From an uncultured Gammaproteobacteria bacterium (lineage in GTDB: Bacteria > Pseudomonadota > Gammaproteobacteria > HK1), in assembly GCA_947258715.1 (NCBI GenBank), contig CAMYJH010000006.1:124001-188000 (forward strand): a stretch of 64,000 bases of DNA, in the 5' to 3' direction. This document shows, piece after piece, positions 26,804-36,570 of the stretch. Below the pieces are notes generated by a model that was not told where the DNA came from, searched no databases, and worked only from the letters and a program-made list of their open reading frames with translations. Positions within the stretch are counted from its first letter, which is position 1, and each line of letters starts with the position of its first letter. Made by a program: the position numbers and the translations under genes.

Positions 26804-28921
26804 ATGCCCGAAGTATCTGATCACCGCAGTCCGGCGGCCACCCCCGCCGCCGGCAGCCGATTGAGCGAGATTCCGGTCACCGCCTTGCGTGGCGCAGGAC
26901 CGCGGGTCGCCGCCCGGCTCGAGGCCATCGGCGTGCGCAGGGTTCAGGATCTTTTGTTCCACCTGCCGCTGCGGTATCAGGACCGAACCCAAAGTACCCC
27001 TATCGGCGCTCTGCGCCACGGCGACGAGGCCCTGGTCGACGGAGAAATCCAGCTCACCCAGCTGCGCTACGGCCGGCGGCGGTCGCTGGTCTGCATGATT
27101 TCGGACGGCACCGGTCGATTGCTGCTGCGCCTTTTTCATTTCTCCGAATCCCAGCGCCGCGCGCTCGAACGCGGCCGCCGGGTCATGTGCTACGGCGAAG
27201 CTCGCAGGGGACCGCAGGGCATGGAGATGGTGCACCCGGAGTATCGCCTTCTGGCCGAGGGCCAACCGATGCCGGTGGAAAGCCACCTGACGCCGGTTTA
27301 TCCGACCACCGAGGGCCTGAGTCAGGGCACACTGCGAAAACTCCTGCCCCAGGCGCTCGAGCTGCTTTCCGCAGACGGCAACCTGGATGAACTGGTGCCA
27401 ACGGAGATCCTCACCCGCCTCGCTTTTCCTCCGCTGCGCGAAGCGGTTCTTTATGCCCACCGACCGCCCCGTAGCGGCGACGAGACGGTCATCCTGCCGA
27501 CCAGGAGGCGCCTCGCCTTCGAGGAGCTGCTGGCGCATAACCTGAGCCTCAGACAGCTGAGGCAAAAGCTCGACCAGAAGCTGGCCCCGACCCTGTCTCC
27601 GCCGGGCTTCTTGGTGAAGCACTTTCTCCACCGCCTGCCTTTCGAACTTACCGCAGCGCAGCGGCGTGTCGCCGACGAGATCCGCGCGGACCTGGAAAAA
27701 CCGCACCCCATGCACCGTCTCGCCCAGGGCGACGTGGGCTCGGGCAAGACCGTGGTTGCGGCGCTGGCGGCGCTTCAGGCCATTGAGTCCGGTTTCCAGA
27801 CGGCGCTGATGGCACCCACCGAGCTGCTGGCCGAACAGCACCTCAAAACGTTCAGCGCCTGGTTCGAGCCGCTGGGCGTATCTGTGGCCTGGCTGTCGGG
27901 GACACAGACCGGTGCCACACGCCGAAAGGTTTACGAAAGCGTCGCGCTGGGCGCTGCGCAAATGGCCATCGGGACCCATGCGCTGTTCCAGGAGCAAGTT
28001 GCATTCCACCACTTAGGGCTGGTCATCGTCGACGAACAGCACCGCTTCGGCGTCCACCAGCGGCTGATGCTCAGGGATAAGGGAGCGCGCGACGAAATCC
28101 GCGCCCATCAGCTCATCATGACCGCGACACCCATCCCTAGAACACTGGCCATGACTGCTTACGCCGACCTTGATACTTCAGTCATCGATTCACTGCCGCC
28201 GGGGCGCAAACCGGTGGATACAGCGGTGGTGCCTGAGATTCGGCGCAGCGAAGTGGTGGCCCGCGTGCTCGACGCCTGCTGCAAGGGGCAGCAGGCTTAC
28301 TGGGTGTGCACGCTGATCGAAGATTCCGAAACGCTGCAGGCAAAAGCGGCCGCGGAAACAGAGCGAAGCTTGCGTGAGGCGCTACCGACTCTGCGCATCG
28401 CGCTGGTGCACGGACGCATGAAGCCCACGGAGAAAGAAGCGGTAATGGTGAAATTCAAACAGGGAAACATCGATCTGCTCGTCGCAACTACCGTGGTCGA
28501 GGTGGGCGTGGATGTGCCCAACGCATCACTGATGATCATCGAGAACGCCGAGCGATTAGGCCTTTCCCAGCTTCACCAGCTGCGTGGACGCGTTGGACGC
28601 GGAGGGCAGAGAAGCGCCTGCGTTATGCTTTACCGAACGCCGCTTTCCCCGGCCGCCCGTGAAAGACTCAACGTGCTGAGAGAAACCAACGACGGATTCA
28701 AGATTGCACAGCGTGACCTTGAGCTGCGCGGGCCAGGCGAGTTACTGGGAACGCGGCAAACCGGCATGCTTCAGTTCCGGGTCGCCGATCTCGCCCAGCA
28801 TCAGGCATTATTGCCCGACGTGGTGCGCGCAGCGGGCGACATCTTGTCCCGCTATCCGGAACACATTGCCCCCATCGTCAAGCGCTGGCTAGGGGATCGG
28901 GTAAACTACGCCGATGCCTGA
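26804..28921 (+). CDS. recG: ATP-dependent DNA helicase RecG
   Basis: A 705-residue branched-DNA helicase. The N-terminal wedge/OB domain (about 10-250) has LRGAGPRVAARLEAIG and DLLFHLPLRYQDR. Helicase motifs follow: GDVGSGKT (I), MAPTELLAEQH (Ia), VDEQHRFG (II, DEQH), TATPIPRT (III), and LHQLRGRVGRG (VI). RecG remodels stalled forks and R-loops. ATG 26804 or the TTG two codons earlier could be the start. Its position between ridA and ubiC is conserved. Confidence 0.97.
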   Translation: MPEVSDHRSPAATPAAGSRLSEIPVTALRGAGPRVAARLEAIGVRRVQDLLFHLPLRYQDRTQSTPIGALRHGDEALVDGEIQLTQLRYGRRRSLVCMISDGTGRLLLRLFHFSESQRRALERGRRVMCYGEARRGPQGMEMVHPEYRLLAEGQPMPVESHLTPVYPTTEGLSQGTLRKLLPQALELLSADGNLDELVPTEILTRLAFPPLREAVLYAHRPPRSGDETVILPTRRRLAFEELLAHNLSLRQLRQKLDQKLAPTLSPPGFLVKHFLHRLPFELTAAQRRVADEIRADLEKPHPMHRLAQGDVGSGKTVVAALAALQAIESGFQTALMAPTELLAEQHLKTFSAWFEPLGVSVAWLSGTQTGATRRKVYESVALGAAQMAIGTHALFQEQVAFHHLGLVIVDEQHRFGVHQRLMLRDKGARDEIRAHQLIMTATPIPRTLAMTAYADLDTSVIDSLPPGRKPVDTAVVPEIRRSEVVARVLDACCKGQQAYWVCTLIEDSETLQAKAAAETERSLREALPTLRIALVHGRMKPTEKEAVMVKFKQGNIDLLVATTVVEVGVDVPNASLMIIENAERLGLSQLHQLRGRVGRGGQRSACVMLYRTPLSPAARERLNVLRETNDGFKIAQRDLELRGPGELLGTRQTGMLQFRVADLAQHQALLPDVVRAAGDILSRYPEHIAPIVKRWLGDRVNYADA

Positions 28922-28938
28922 CAGCGCGGCGCGTGGTG

Positions 28939-29511
28939 ATGCCGGTGAGTAATAAGCGCAAGCGAGCGGGCACTGGGCCAGGCGTTTTTCGGCGCGTTCA
29001 CCGCCTGCGGGATCAGCGACCACCGACAGCAATCCGCGCGTGGCTAGAAGATCCGGGCTCGGTGACGTCGCGTATTCGCGGCGCCTGCGGTGGAGAGTTC
29101 TCCCTGGCGCTGGTGGCACAGCACAGGGCGCGGCCGTTTCTCTCCGAAGCACGAGTGCTGCAGCTTCCCTCCAGGCGCTTCGCCCTGATCCGGCAGGTGC
29201 TGCTCGGCTGCGCCGATGTCCCCTGGATATTCGCCCGCAGCGTGATTCCGGTCTCGACACTGCGGGGTCGCAACCGCCTGGCGCATTTAGGCTCGAAACC
29301 CCTGGGCGAGGTTTTGTTCTCGTTCCCCGGGCTCGTTCGGCACCGCGTGCAGGTCGCTCCACTTTGCGCCGATGCATCGATGCGGCAGGCCCTTCGGGAC
29401 GCCTTGGACGAGGATCCCGCCGGCGCCTGGTTGCGCCGGAGCGTGTTTCTTCTCAACAATGATCCATTGCTAATCAACGAAGTGTTCCTTTCCAACATTC
29501 CGCATGGATAA
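28939..29511 (+). CDS. ubiC: Chorismate lyase
   Basis: A 190-residue protein similar to UbiC, which converts chorismate to 4-hydroxybenzoate and pyruvate, the first step of ubiquinone synthesis. Readable features are the LREVLL-like LIRQVLLGC segment, [21 protein letters not shown] and the active-site-region Glu and Arg residues. The frame also opens at GTG 28933. It overlaps ubiA by 8 bases, so the two are coupled. Divergence from the E. coli enzyme is high, but context supports the call. Confidence 0.88.
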   Translation: MPVSNKRKRAGTGPGVFRRVHRLRDQRPPTAIRAWLEDPGSVTSRIRGACGGEFSLALVAQHRARPFLSEARVLQLPSRRFALIRQVLLGCADVPWIFARSVIPVSTLRGRNRLAHLGSKPLGEVLFSFPGLVRHRVQVAPLCADASMRQALRDALDEDPAGAWLRRSVFLLNNDPLLINEVFLSNIPHG

Positions 29512-30379
29512 GGCCTACATCAAAGATCGCCTCTACCAGTACGGCCTGCTGATGCGGATGGACAAACCCATTGGCACGCTGCTGCTGTTATGGCCGACGC
29601 TGTGGGCACTCTGGATCGCGGGCGAGGGACATCCGGACGCGCGCATCGTCGTTATCTTCATACTCGGCGTGTTTTTGATGCGGTCCGCAGGCTGCGTAAT
29701 CAACGATTTCGCCGACCGCGACATCGATCCGCACGTCAAGCGCACCATGAATCGCCCTTTGGCGGCAAAAAAAGTATCGGCGAAGGAAGCCCTGGCGCTG
29801 TTCGTCGTGCTCTGTCTGGCGGCCCTCGGACTTGTCCTGACGATGAATGAACTCACCGTATTGCTGGCGTTTCCCGGCGCCGTGCTCGCCGCCACCTATC
29901 CGTTTATGAAGCGATTGACCTATCTTCCGCAGGTCCATCTGGGCGTGGCCTTCGGTTGGGCCGTTCCCATGGCGTTTGCCGCTCAAACGGGCAGCGTGCC
30001 TGCTCTCGCCTGGCTGACCCTGGTGGCTGTGGTGCTTTGGGCGGTGGCCTACGACACCATGTATGCCATGGTGGACCGCGAGGACGACCTGTACGTGGGC
30101 GTTAAATCCACCGCGATTCTCCTCGGGGAGCTGGACCGGCCGATAGTCGCCGTGCTCCACGCCTCCGTGATACTGGTCCTCGGAATCGTCGGACAGCAAG
30201 CGGGAATGACACTTTGGTATTACGGTGGGCTCGGCGTTGCCGCACTGCTAGCGATCTACCAGCTTTTCTTGATTCGAAATCGCGAACCGGAACGCTGTTT
30301 TCGCGCCTTCCTCAACAACAACTGGGTCGGCGCCGCAATCTTCGCGGGTATCGTTGTCGACTACGTGATGCGCCAGTGA
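29504..30379 (+). CDS. ubiA: 4-hydroxybenzoate octaprenyltransferase
   Basis: A 291-residue membrane prenyltransferase that attaches the polyprenyl tail to 4-hydroxybenzoate. Both Asp-rich motifs are present: NDFADRDID (first) and [13 protein letters not shown] (second). [17 protein letters not shown] near the start and about eight to nine transmembrane helices complete the family picture. It is coupled to ubiC and ends the yicC-to-ubiA run; it converges with the L,D-transpeptidase gene 19 bases away. Confidence 0.96.
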   Translation: MDKAYIKDRLYQYGLLMRMDKPIGTLLLLWPTLWALWIAGEGHPDARIVVIFILGVFLMRSAGCVINDFADRDIDPHVKRTMNRPLAAKKVSAKEALALFVVLCLAALGLVLTMNELTVLLAFPGAVLAATYPFMKRLTYLPQVHLGVAFGWAVPMAFAAQTGSVPALAWLTLVAVVLWAVAYDTMYAMVDREDDLYVGVKSTAILLGELDRPIVAVLHASVILVLGIVGQQAGMTLWYYGGLGVAALLAIYQLFLIRNREPERCFRAFLNNNWVGAAIFAGIVVDYVMRQ

Positions 30380-30398
30380 CAGTAGGCGCAGTAGCGTA

Positions 30399-31685
30399 TT
30401 AGGGGGATTTCTGCAGGCCGGTGAGTTTCGCCCTAGCGGAAAACGGCAGGCCGCGGAAATGCACATCCAGAAAGCGGGCTTCTTCCTCGAAGATTATGCG
30501 CCAGCGTCCATCGGACTCCTGCCGCCAGTATTGTCTCTTCTTGGTTTTGTCGTTGAAATTACTGCTGCGGTAATTCTGATCGAATGTGACCACCAGCAGG
30601 TTCTGCTCCCCCGGATAGGCAAACGCGCTCAGATTTGAGAAATCCACCTTGATATAAGACTTCGTGGCGTTAATGCGGCGCTTTTTTTGAAGCCAGGCGA
30701 CCCGTCCCATACCGTCGCTGACAAATGATCTGGAGTAGTGTCTCGAATAGCGCTCGAAACTCAGGCTTTCCCAGTCCCTGCGCCAGGTTTCCAGAATCGC
30801 CCTGACCTCCTGTCGACGCGACTGAATCGCACCCGGCTGAACCCACCTCACCCCGTCGGTGATGATCACTGGAGTGTTGGTGTCCGGCACCATTACGAAT
30901 AGGGATTCCAGGTCGTTATTGGCCACGGCGATACAGCCGTCGCTGGCCTGCGGCGCGCGGCTGTAGGTGTCCGTAGGAACACCGTGAATCCAGATCCCAT
31001 AGCCCGTTCGACCAAGCCGCATATCCCATTCATTGGGATAATTGATCGGCAGCGCGCCTGATCCGTAAAAGTCGGGCAAACTAGCGGGAGAGATTCTTCC
31101 GGTGACGTAATACACCCCTACCGGGGTTCTTTGGTCACCCTCGCGCAGCTTGCGCGCGCCGTTTTTTCCACTGGACACATACTGGTCGGTGACTCGTGTC
31201 AGAGTACCGTCTTCGTTGGCGAACACGTAAAGTCGAGACGCCGGAACGTCCACTACGATGATGTACTTCTGGTCGCGAGCAAGCAGAACCAGATTTTCGG
31301 GGATCCGGTCGTCCGCCGGTGAGGATCGATGGTGCGCGAACCGCCGGCGCGCTTCGTCCTTGAGCGCCTCGAGTCGATCCGCGGCGGCCAAATCGAAGTT
31401 GCCGAATCTTCCCAGCGGCTGGATGCGTGCGCTCAACAAGTCCGCATAAACGAGCTGCGCGAGCTGGAAATCGGGTCGCCTGATGACCAGCTTTTCCAGC
31501 AGCGTTATCGCCTCTTCGAGCCTGTTCTGATCCAGCGCCTCGATGCCGGCGAGAAGAAGCGCCTCCTCCGGAATGCCAGAATCTAGTCCGCTGATGCCGT
31601 TTCGCTGCGGCTCGGACTCGGGCGCCGCCTGGGAAATGAGCGGCAAAAAAATGAGCCACACGGTCACGATTAGGGCGCGGGCCAT
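30399..31685 (-). CDS. L,D-transpeptidase (YkuD) with Csd6-like C-terminal domain
   Basis: A 428-residue exported protein with a signal peptide (ALIVTVWLIFLPLISQAA), a helical N-terminal region, and a YkuD domain (about 150-290) with active-site motif WIHGVP...ASDGCIAV, where His and Cys are both present. A C-terminal NTF2-like domain (about 300-420; FDQNYRSSNFNDKTKKRQYW) resembles that of Helicobacter Csd6, where the catalytic domain trims peptidoglycan peptides. Crosslinking versus L,D-carboxypeptidase activity cannot be told here. ATG 31685 is chosen for its signal peptide; ATG 31715 adds ten residues. The neighbouring gene shares the C-terminal domain. Confidence 0.88.
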   Translation of the reverse strand: MARALIVTVWLIFLPLISQAAPESEPQRNGISGLDSGIPEEALLLAGIEALDQNRLEEAITLLEKLVIRRPDFQLAQLVYADLLSARIQPLGRFGNFDLAAADRLEALKDEARRRFAHHRSSPADDRIPENLVLLARDQKYIIVVDVPASRLYVFANEDGTLTRVTDQYVSSGKNGARKLREGDQRTPVGVYYVTGRISPASLPDFYGSGALPINYPNEWDMRLGRTGYGIWIHGVPTDTYSRAPQASDGCIAVANNDLESLFVMVPDTNTPVIITDGVRWVQPGAIQSRRQEVRAILETWRRDWESLSFERYSRHYSRSFVSDGMGRVAWLQKKRRINATKSYIKVDFSNLSAFAYPGEQNLLVVTFDQNYRSSNFNDKTKKRQYWRQESDGRWRIIFEEEARFLDVHFRGLPFSARAKLTGLQKSP

Positions 31686-31879
31686 GTCGTCGCTGTTCAG
31701 CTCAAATTTCCTCATGCGCTAAAGAATTGTTTCGAAGAATGTGACACTGCGGGTTTCGGTCGAACGCAGGCGTGACGCAATCGAATCAAATACAAGATTC
31801 ACCTCCGTCCGCCTCCCCACGTTCCCGGCGAGAGGAAGAGCCGCCAAACCGCGCGTGTTCTACAGTTCGAAACCGCCAA

Positions 31880-32839
31880 TCAGTTATCTGTACGCTCCGA
31901 GATTATCTTCCAGCCTTCCCCCTCCCTGACGAGGTCCAGCCGCTTGATGGTCTGATCTGCATAGTTGTCAGAACGATAAGACTGTTGAAATGTCACCGAA
32001 GCGCGATCGTCATCAGTCCGGCTCACCCTTGGCCGCGCAATTCTGAGCTCGATGAACTGCGGCGCTGAAATTCGTTTCCTTCGAAGTATAGTCCAACTCT
32101 CTCTGCTGCGGCCTTTGGCGGGCACGAACCTCTGCGAATAGTGACCCAGGTACGCGTCGACGTCTTGACTCGACCAGGCGTCGGCCCAGCTTCTTAGCGT
32201 CACAAGCACCTTATCCTCGATATCCTCTGACGGCATTTGAGCCGCCGTGGGCAGCGACGGCGCCGCAGCGATCGTTAGAGGCGGTGCCGGTGCCGTCATC
32301 GCAGCCGAGGCCGTGCGGGATCCGCCTTCTATGCCACCCAGCTCTTCCGCCAGCATGTGCTTGGCCCGCACGGACTGATTTTCGCCGTCGAAGGAGAGCG
32401 CTTTGGAATACGAAAGCGCGGCCATCTTACCGTACACGTCACCCAGATTTTCATGTGCCGTGGCGTAACTTGGGTGAATTCGAACCGCTTCGAGCAAATG
32501 GAACCGCGCCTTCTCCAAATCCCCCGCCGCAGCGTAGAGCACCGCGAGATTGTTGTGGGGCTCGGGCAGCTCTGGAAAATCCCTCACCAGGGCGGAAAAG
32601 GTGTCGATCGCCTCCTGGCTTCGACCGGCTTCCGCCAACGCGACGCCTTTTAGAAACCGCGCTGAGGAATCATTGGGTGAGGTCCGGAGGTGGCTGTCGA
32701 GTCGCCTGATGGCATCATCATGACGTCCCTGGCGCATCAGGGACCGGGCGTCTTCCAGTGTATCCGCGTGCGTCACCGCCACGAACGCAGTGCCGATAAC
32801 GACCAACAGCAGGCCGGCTGGAATCTTGAACGCTTTCAT
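31880..32839 (-). CDS. TPR protein with Csd6-like C-terminal domain
   Basis: A 319-residue exported protein with a signal peptide (about 1-26, ending THA), three to four TPRs (about 27-140; GRHDDAIRRLDSHLRTSPND and later units), an Ala/Pro-rich linker, and a C-terminal NTF2-like domain (about 210-319). WADAWSSQDVDAYLGHYS and VTFQQSYRSDNYADQTIKRL match the same positions in the L,D-transpeptidase protein downstream (WRRDWESL..YSRHYS; FDQNYRSSNFNDKTKK). The pair probably acts together on cell-wall peptides, which is inference. ATG 32839 places the signal peptide correctly. About 160 bases separate it from the transpeptidase start. Confidence 0.85.
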   Translation of the reverse strand: MKAFKIPAGLLLVVIGTAFVAVTHADTLEDARSLMRQGRHDDAIRRLDSHLRTSPNDSSARFLKGVALAEAGRSQEAIDTFSALVRDFPELPEPHNNLAVLYAAAGDLEKARFHLLEAVRIHPSYATAHENLGDVYGKMAALSYSKALSFDGENQSVRAKHMLAEELGGIEGGSRTASAAMTAPAPPLTIAAAPSLPTAAQMPSEDIEDKVLVTLRSWADAWSSQDVDAYLGHYSQRFVPAKGRSRESWTILRRKRISAPQFIELRIARPRVSRTDDDRASVTFQQSYRSDNYADQTIKRLDLVREGEGWKIISERTDN

Positions 32840-32953
32840 TGCGCCATCCAAAAGGAAACCGTGCGAATTCTAGCCCAAACGAAGAGCGAACTCACAACCT
32901 GCGTCTTGAATGGTCGAGCAGTCGATACTTGCAAGTGACTTAGTAACAGCCGC

Positions 32954-33541
32954 TTAAAGGCGAGAAAGATCTTCGGTGAGCCGGGACAGAATCATCAGCA
33001 CTGCCGCACCCATAGCTGAAGTGGCGCGTCCAACACTATCGTCGTCGATGTCCAGCTCCTGCTCGTAGGTGTCAAAGTGGAGCAGGTGACTGTCGCGCAC
33101 GCGATAAAGTCCAAGTTCTAGCGACACCACAACCCTGGACGAGGTACCACGGATCTGCTCGAGCCGCCTGATCTTTCCGGTCAGCTGGTAATCGGCGGCC
33201 GCGCGGAATTCAGGGGTGACGACGGTGGCCGCAACCCGGGCCCGGCGCAGATATTCCACCGTCCTTTCCTGAACCATTCGCGTGGGCGACTCGCTCCAGA
33301 AATGGTAGTTGTATTGCCTGAGCACCAGCGGAGAGCTCGCCTCGATGTAGATCACGTGGCGTTCGCTCGCCAGACCGTCAGCGAGAAAACGAGGTACCAC
33401 AATCGTGCCGTCGAGCATTGCACCCGCGGTTACCACGGACTCGGGATCCGACATTCGATAGTAACTGTCCTGAGGCACCACACCAGGCGCCGCGCAACCG
33501 GCCAACAGGACCAGCAAGGTAAAAACGATTCGGGAGCGCAT
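32954..33541 (-). CDS. PqiC-like lipoprotein of an MCE/Mla-type transport system
   Basis: A 195-residue lipoprotein with signal peptide and lipobox LAGC (Cys16). The rest fits the ABC-type transport auxiliary lipoprotein family (DUF330/PqiC): Y.MSDPE near the N-terminus, IVVPRF, the RQYNYHFWSESPTRMVQ segment and YQLTGKIRRLEQI. In PqiABC, PqiC sits in the outer membrane beneath the MCE needle. It overlaps the MCE gene by one base and closes the six-gene operon. Confidence 0.87.
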   Translation of the reverse strand: MRSRIVFTLLVLLAGCAAPGVVPQDSYYRMSDPESVVTAGAMLDGTIVVPRFLADGLASERHVIYIEASSPLVLRQYNYHFWSESPTRMVQERTVEYLRRARVAATVVTPEFRAAADYQLTGKIRRLEQIRGTSSRVVVSLELGLYRVRDSHLLHFDTYEQELDIDDDSVGRATSAMGAAVLMILSRLTEDLSRL

Positions 33542-34785
33542 TACTGCGTAATTCCCGTTCGCGTCGCGGCGTCGTCCCCAGCGCTAGCGCCTCTAAGCAA
33601 CACCGAAGGGTCCTGTCTCAGGAGCCGGCTGAACTCGAACATGTTGCGGCTGGTTCCCTCGAGGTTGTAGTTCACCGCGTCAATGTTCTGCGCCACGGAT
33701 CGCAGGATATAGCGAAGATCCGAGCTCGAATCTCTCAGATTAGGGCGATTCTCGTCCACGCTTGACGAAAGCGCTGCCAGCAGCCGGTCCAACTCGGCGC
33801 GGGTTGCGCCGAGATCCTGGCTCAAGGTGGCGATGTTCGTGGCCGCCAGTGAAAAATTGTCCAGGGCACGCTGCATTTTGCGCGCCGTTTGAGGCGTCAG
33901 AATGTTGCCCAAACTTTCATTTACATCGTCGCTCAGGCGGGCGACGTTTTCAGAAGCGCTGGAAATGTTCAGCAATGCGTCATCGACCTTCTGGGACGTC
34001 GTTGGGCCGAGCAACGCGTTGATCTGCTGTCTGGTGTCCTCTGTCAGTGACACCACATTTTCGGAGGCCGTCACCATGTTGTCCACGAAAGTACCGACTT
34101 TCTGCGCATTCTCTTCACCCAATAGCTTCCGAAACTGGGCACTCGTGTGCTTGAGTTCTTCGGATAGTTCGATGAACTTTGAAATCAGCTCCGGCGATCG
34201 GGTTGCCAGCTCGCGCGAGAGAAGGCTGAGATTGGTGATCATATCGCCGCCCCGCTCGTCGATCGCCGAGCCGAAGCTGGTCACGTAGGCCTGTAGGTCT
34301 TCGATCAGCGGCTTGATACTGTTTTCCGTGAGAAACTTGAGCGTATTCGCCGCATCCGTTACGGCCACGAACACATCCGACTGTTCCATACCCCGGAGAT
34401 GGTCACCGGGCTTAAGCGTTTCTTTGCTCTTACCGCCGCGGATGTCGATAGCCACTGCGGCCAGCAACCCCGCCGCCCGGATCTGCGCCATGCTGTCCTT
34501 GGGCACCTGCCAGTTTTTGAATTCCTCGTTGATTTCGAGCTGTACACGAAAACTCACGATCCCATCTTCCACCACAGGGCTAATTTCCTCGACCTGACCC
34601 ACGGGATAACCCATATAAAGAACCTGGCTGCCGAACTTGAGCCCGGTCGCGTCCCTATAGCTGGTGAAATACGTGTCCGTTGCACCCGTACGCCCGGTCA
34701 GTAGGGCAATGGCGATGATGAGCCCGGCGAGTATCGCGATCACGAAGCTGCCCACCACCAGATAGTTGATTTGATCGCTTTTCAT
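33541..34785 (-). CDS. MlaD-type MCE protein
   Basis: A 414-residue protein with an N-terminal transmembrane helix (about 9-29), one MCE domain (about 40-118; YRDATGLKFGSQVLYMGYPVG), and a long helical C-terminus with repeated SASENV.RLS/TASENVVSLT segments. MCE proteins form hexameric rings that carry lipids between membranes. The length, well beyond the 183 residues of E. coli MlaD, suggests a longer helical channel as in other single-MCE, long-tail proteins. It is separated from the ATPase gene by 134 bases with no gene in them. Confidence 0.92.
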   Translation of the reverse strand: MKSDQINYLVVGSFVIAILAGLIIAIALLTGRTGATDTYFTSYRDATGLKFGSQVLYMGYPVGQVEEISPVVEDGIVSFRVQLEINEEFKNWQVPKDSMAQIRAAGLLAAVAIDIRGGKSKETLKPGDHLRGMEQSDVFVAVTDAANTLKFLTENSIKPLIEDLQAYVTSFGSAIDERGGDMITNLSLLSRELATRSPELISKFIELSEELKHTSAQFRKLLGEENAQKVGTFVDNMVTASENVVSLTEDTRQQINALLGPTTSQKVDDALLNISSASENVARLSDDVNESLGNILTPQTARKMQRALDNFSLAATNIATLSQDLGATRAELDRLLAALSSSVDENRPNLRDSSSDLRYILRSVAQNIDAVNYNLEGTSRNMFEFSRLLRQDPSVLLRGASAGDDAATRTGITQ

Positions 34786-34919
34786 GATTCCACCCGGCCA
34801 ATAGCCGCGTTGGCCTCATTACTTCGATCACCTTGCCCGCGAAGGGGAAGGATTACCGGTCGTCCGGGCTGGTCCGGCGCACGGCTGGGTCGCAAACGGT
34901 GTATCCGAAACAACATTCC

Positions 34920-35732
34920 TCACGCTCCTGTGAGTCGCTTAAGGTACGCCTCAGGGTCCAGTTCCACCTCGTCAACCCGGCGGTTGAGAAGCTGCTGTAC
35001 GCGCTCGTTCGAGCTGTTCCTGACTTCCTCCACGGTGCCGGTAACAAGCAGCTTGCCGCTGTCCAGAACCACCATGCGGTCCGCAATTTTGAACGCGCTC
35101 TCGAGCTGGTGGGTTACGATGACAACGGTCATGCCCAGCGCGTCGCGCAAGCGCAGAATGAGCTCATCAATGGCGGCAGCGACGATGGGATCGAGGCCCG
35201 ACGATGGCTCATCACCGAAGAGCAGCTTCGGATCCATGACCACGGCGCGGGCCAGGGCGGCGCGCTTGAGCATTCCGCCGGACAACTCTGAAGGCATGAG
35301 ATTCTCGAACCCTGCCATGCCGACTACTTCGAGCTTGAGCCTGGCCATGATTTCCATGGTCTTGAGATCGAGATCGGTGTGTTCCTTGAGCGGCAGAATA
35401 ATGTTCTCGCCCACGGACATGGAGCTGAATAATGCTCCGCTTTGGAACGAGACCCCCATTTTCTTTCTCAACTCATATAGCTCTGACGGTCGAGATCTGA
35501 CCACATCGCGACCGAGCACCCGAATCGAGCCCGAAGTCGGACGCTCCAGCGCGAGCATGTATCGAAGCAGGGTGCTTTTTCCGGATCCGCTGCCCCCCAT
35601 GATGACGAACACCTCTCCTTCGTACACCTTTAGGCTTACGTCGTCGAGGATCTTCCGCGCGCCGTAGTGGGTGACCAGATGCTCCACCTCGACAAGCACC
35701 GAGCGATCAGAATTTACCGCCTCGACACCCAT
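34920..35732 (-). CDS. MlaF-like ABC ATPase
   Basis: A 270-residue ATPase of the Mla/Ttg2A lipid transport group. Walker A GGSGSGKST, Q-loop SFQSGALFSSM, signature LSGGMLKRA, Walker B LLFGDEPSSGLDP. The FQSGALFSSMSV region is characteristic of MlaF-type ATPases, which drive phospholipid movement through MlaE. One base separates it from the permease gene. Confidence 0.93.
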   Translation of the reverse strand: MGVEAVNSDRSVLVEVEHLVTHYGARKILDDVSLKVYEGEVFVIMGGSGSGKSTLLRYMLALERPTSGSIRVLGRDVVRSRPSELYELRKKMGVSFQSGALFSSMSVGENIILPLKEHTDLDLKTMEIMARLKLEVVGMAGFENLMPSELSGGMLKRAALARAVVMDPKLLFGDEPSSGLDPIVAAAIDELILRLRDALGMTVVIVTHQLESAFKIADRMVVLDSGKLLVTGTVEEVRNSSNERVQQLLNRRVDEVELDPEAYLKRLTGA

Positions 35733-35733
35733 G

Positions 35734-36570
35734 TCACCGTGTCACCACGAACACGAACAACATATCGGTGATCACAATAGCTGCGATCGACTGCACCACG
35801 GAACGCGTCGTGACGCGACCAACGCCCTCTGCACCGCCGGTGACTCCGGCACCGTTCACCACCGCAACGAGGGTGATGAGGACTGCGAAGATCATGCTCT
35901 TGCCGAGGCCGTGGAGCAGATCGTTCACCGTCAACACTTCGATGACTCGATCCGAATAAGCGGGCAAGCTCATTCCCAAATCCAGCGAGACGTAAACGCC
36001 GGCGCCGAACAACGCCACCAGGTCGGACAAGAACGAAAGTGCGGGCAGCATCACCATCATTGCCACCAACGGCGGCACGACCAGGAAGCGAACTGGATTG
36101 ATTCCCATTACGCGAAGCGCGTCGATCTCCTGGTTGATGCTCATAGTACCGAGCCGCGCTGCCAGCGCAGAGCCGGATCTTCCCGCAACCAGGATACCGG
36201 TGATCAGCGGCGAAAATTCGCGGGTCACGGACAACGCGATCCCGATAGTGACCCTGGATTCCGCACCAAATAAGCTGAGCGTATAAATGCCCTGTATCGC
36301 AAGCATTACCCCGATGGTCAGTGAAAGCACAGTGACGATGGGGATAGCCACTATGCCTATCTGCATCATCTCCTCGAAGATCATCGTCAGACGCACCGGC
36401 TGTCGGATGGATCTGCCGCGAAAGATCCAGAAGAAGCTCTCGGCGAAAAGGGCGGCGCCGTAACCGAACGCTGAAATGCTGTCTACGCAGGCGCGCCCGG
36501 TGCGCTCGACGGCGTCTAGTGCGCGGCGAGCCGCGCCGTTGAGGGCCTGCTGTCCTCCTTCAGCCGGCAT
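35734..36570 (-). CDS. MlaE-like permease
   Basis: A 278-residue integral membrane protein with five to six helices. The MlaE core is clear: MMQIGIVAIPIVTVLSLTIG, GRSGSALAARLGTMSINQEIDALRVMGINP and FLVVPPLVAMMVMLP. It forms the inner-membrane complex with the ATPase and MCE proteins. It overlaps the STAS gene by 11 bases, showing that the STAS gene belongs to the operon. Confidence 0.93.
   Translation of the reverse strand: MPAEGGQQALNGAARRALDAVERTGRACVDSISAFGYGAALFAESFFWIFRGRSIRQPVRLTMIFEEMMQIGIVAIPIVTVLSLTIGVMLAIQGIYTLSLFGAESRVTIGIALSVTREFSPLITGILVAGRSGSALAARLGTMSINQEIDALRVMGINPVRFLVVPPLVAMMVMLPALSFLSDLVALFGAGVYVSLDLGMSLPAYSDRVIEVLTVNDLLHGLGKSMIFAVLITLVAVVNGAGVTGGAEGVGRVTTRSVVQSIAAIVITDMLFVFVVTR

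Noticed and set aside
26576..28012. Long minus-strand open frame (478 residues) opposite recG
   Set aside because: It is a shadow of recG and ridA in high-GC DNA; composition is Arg/Gln/His-rich and no family fits.
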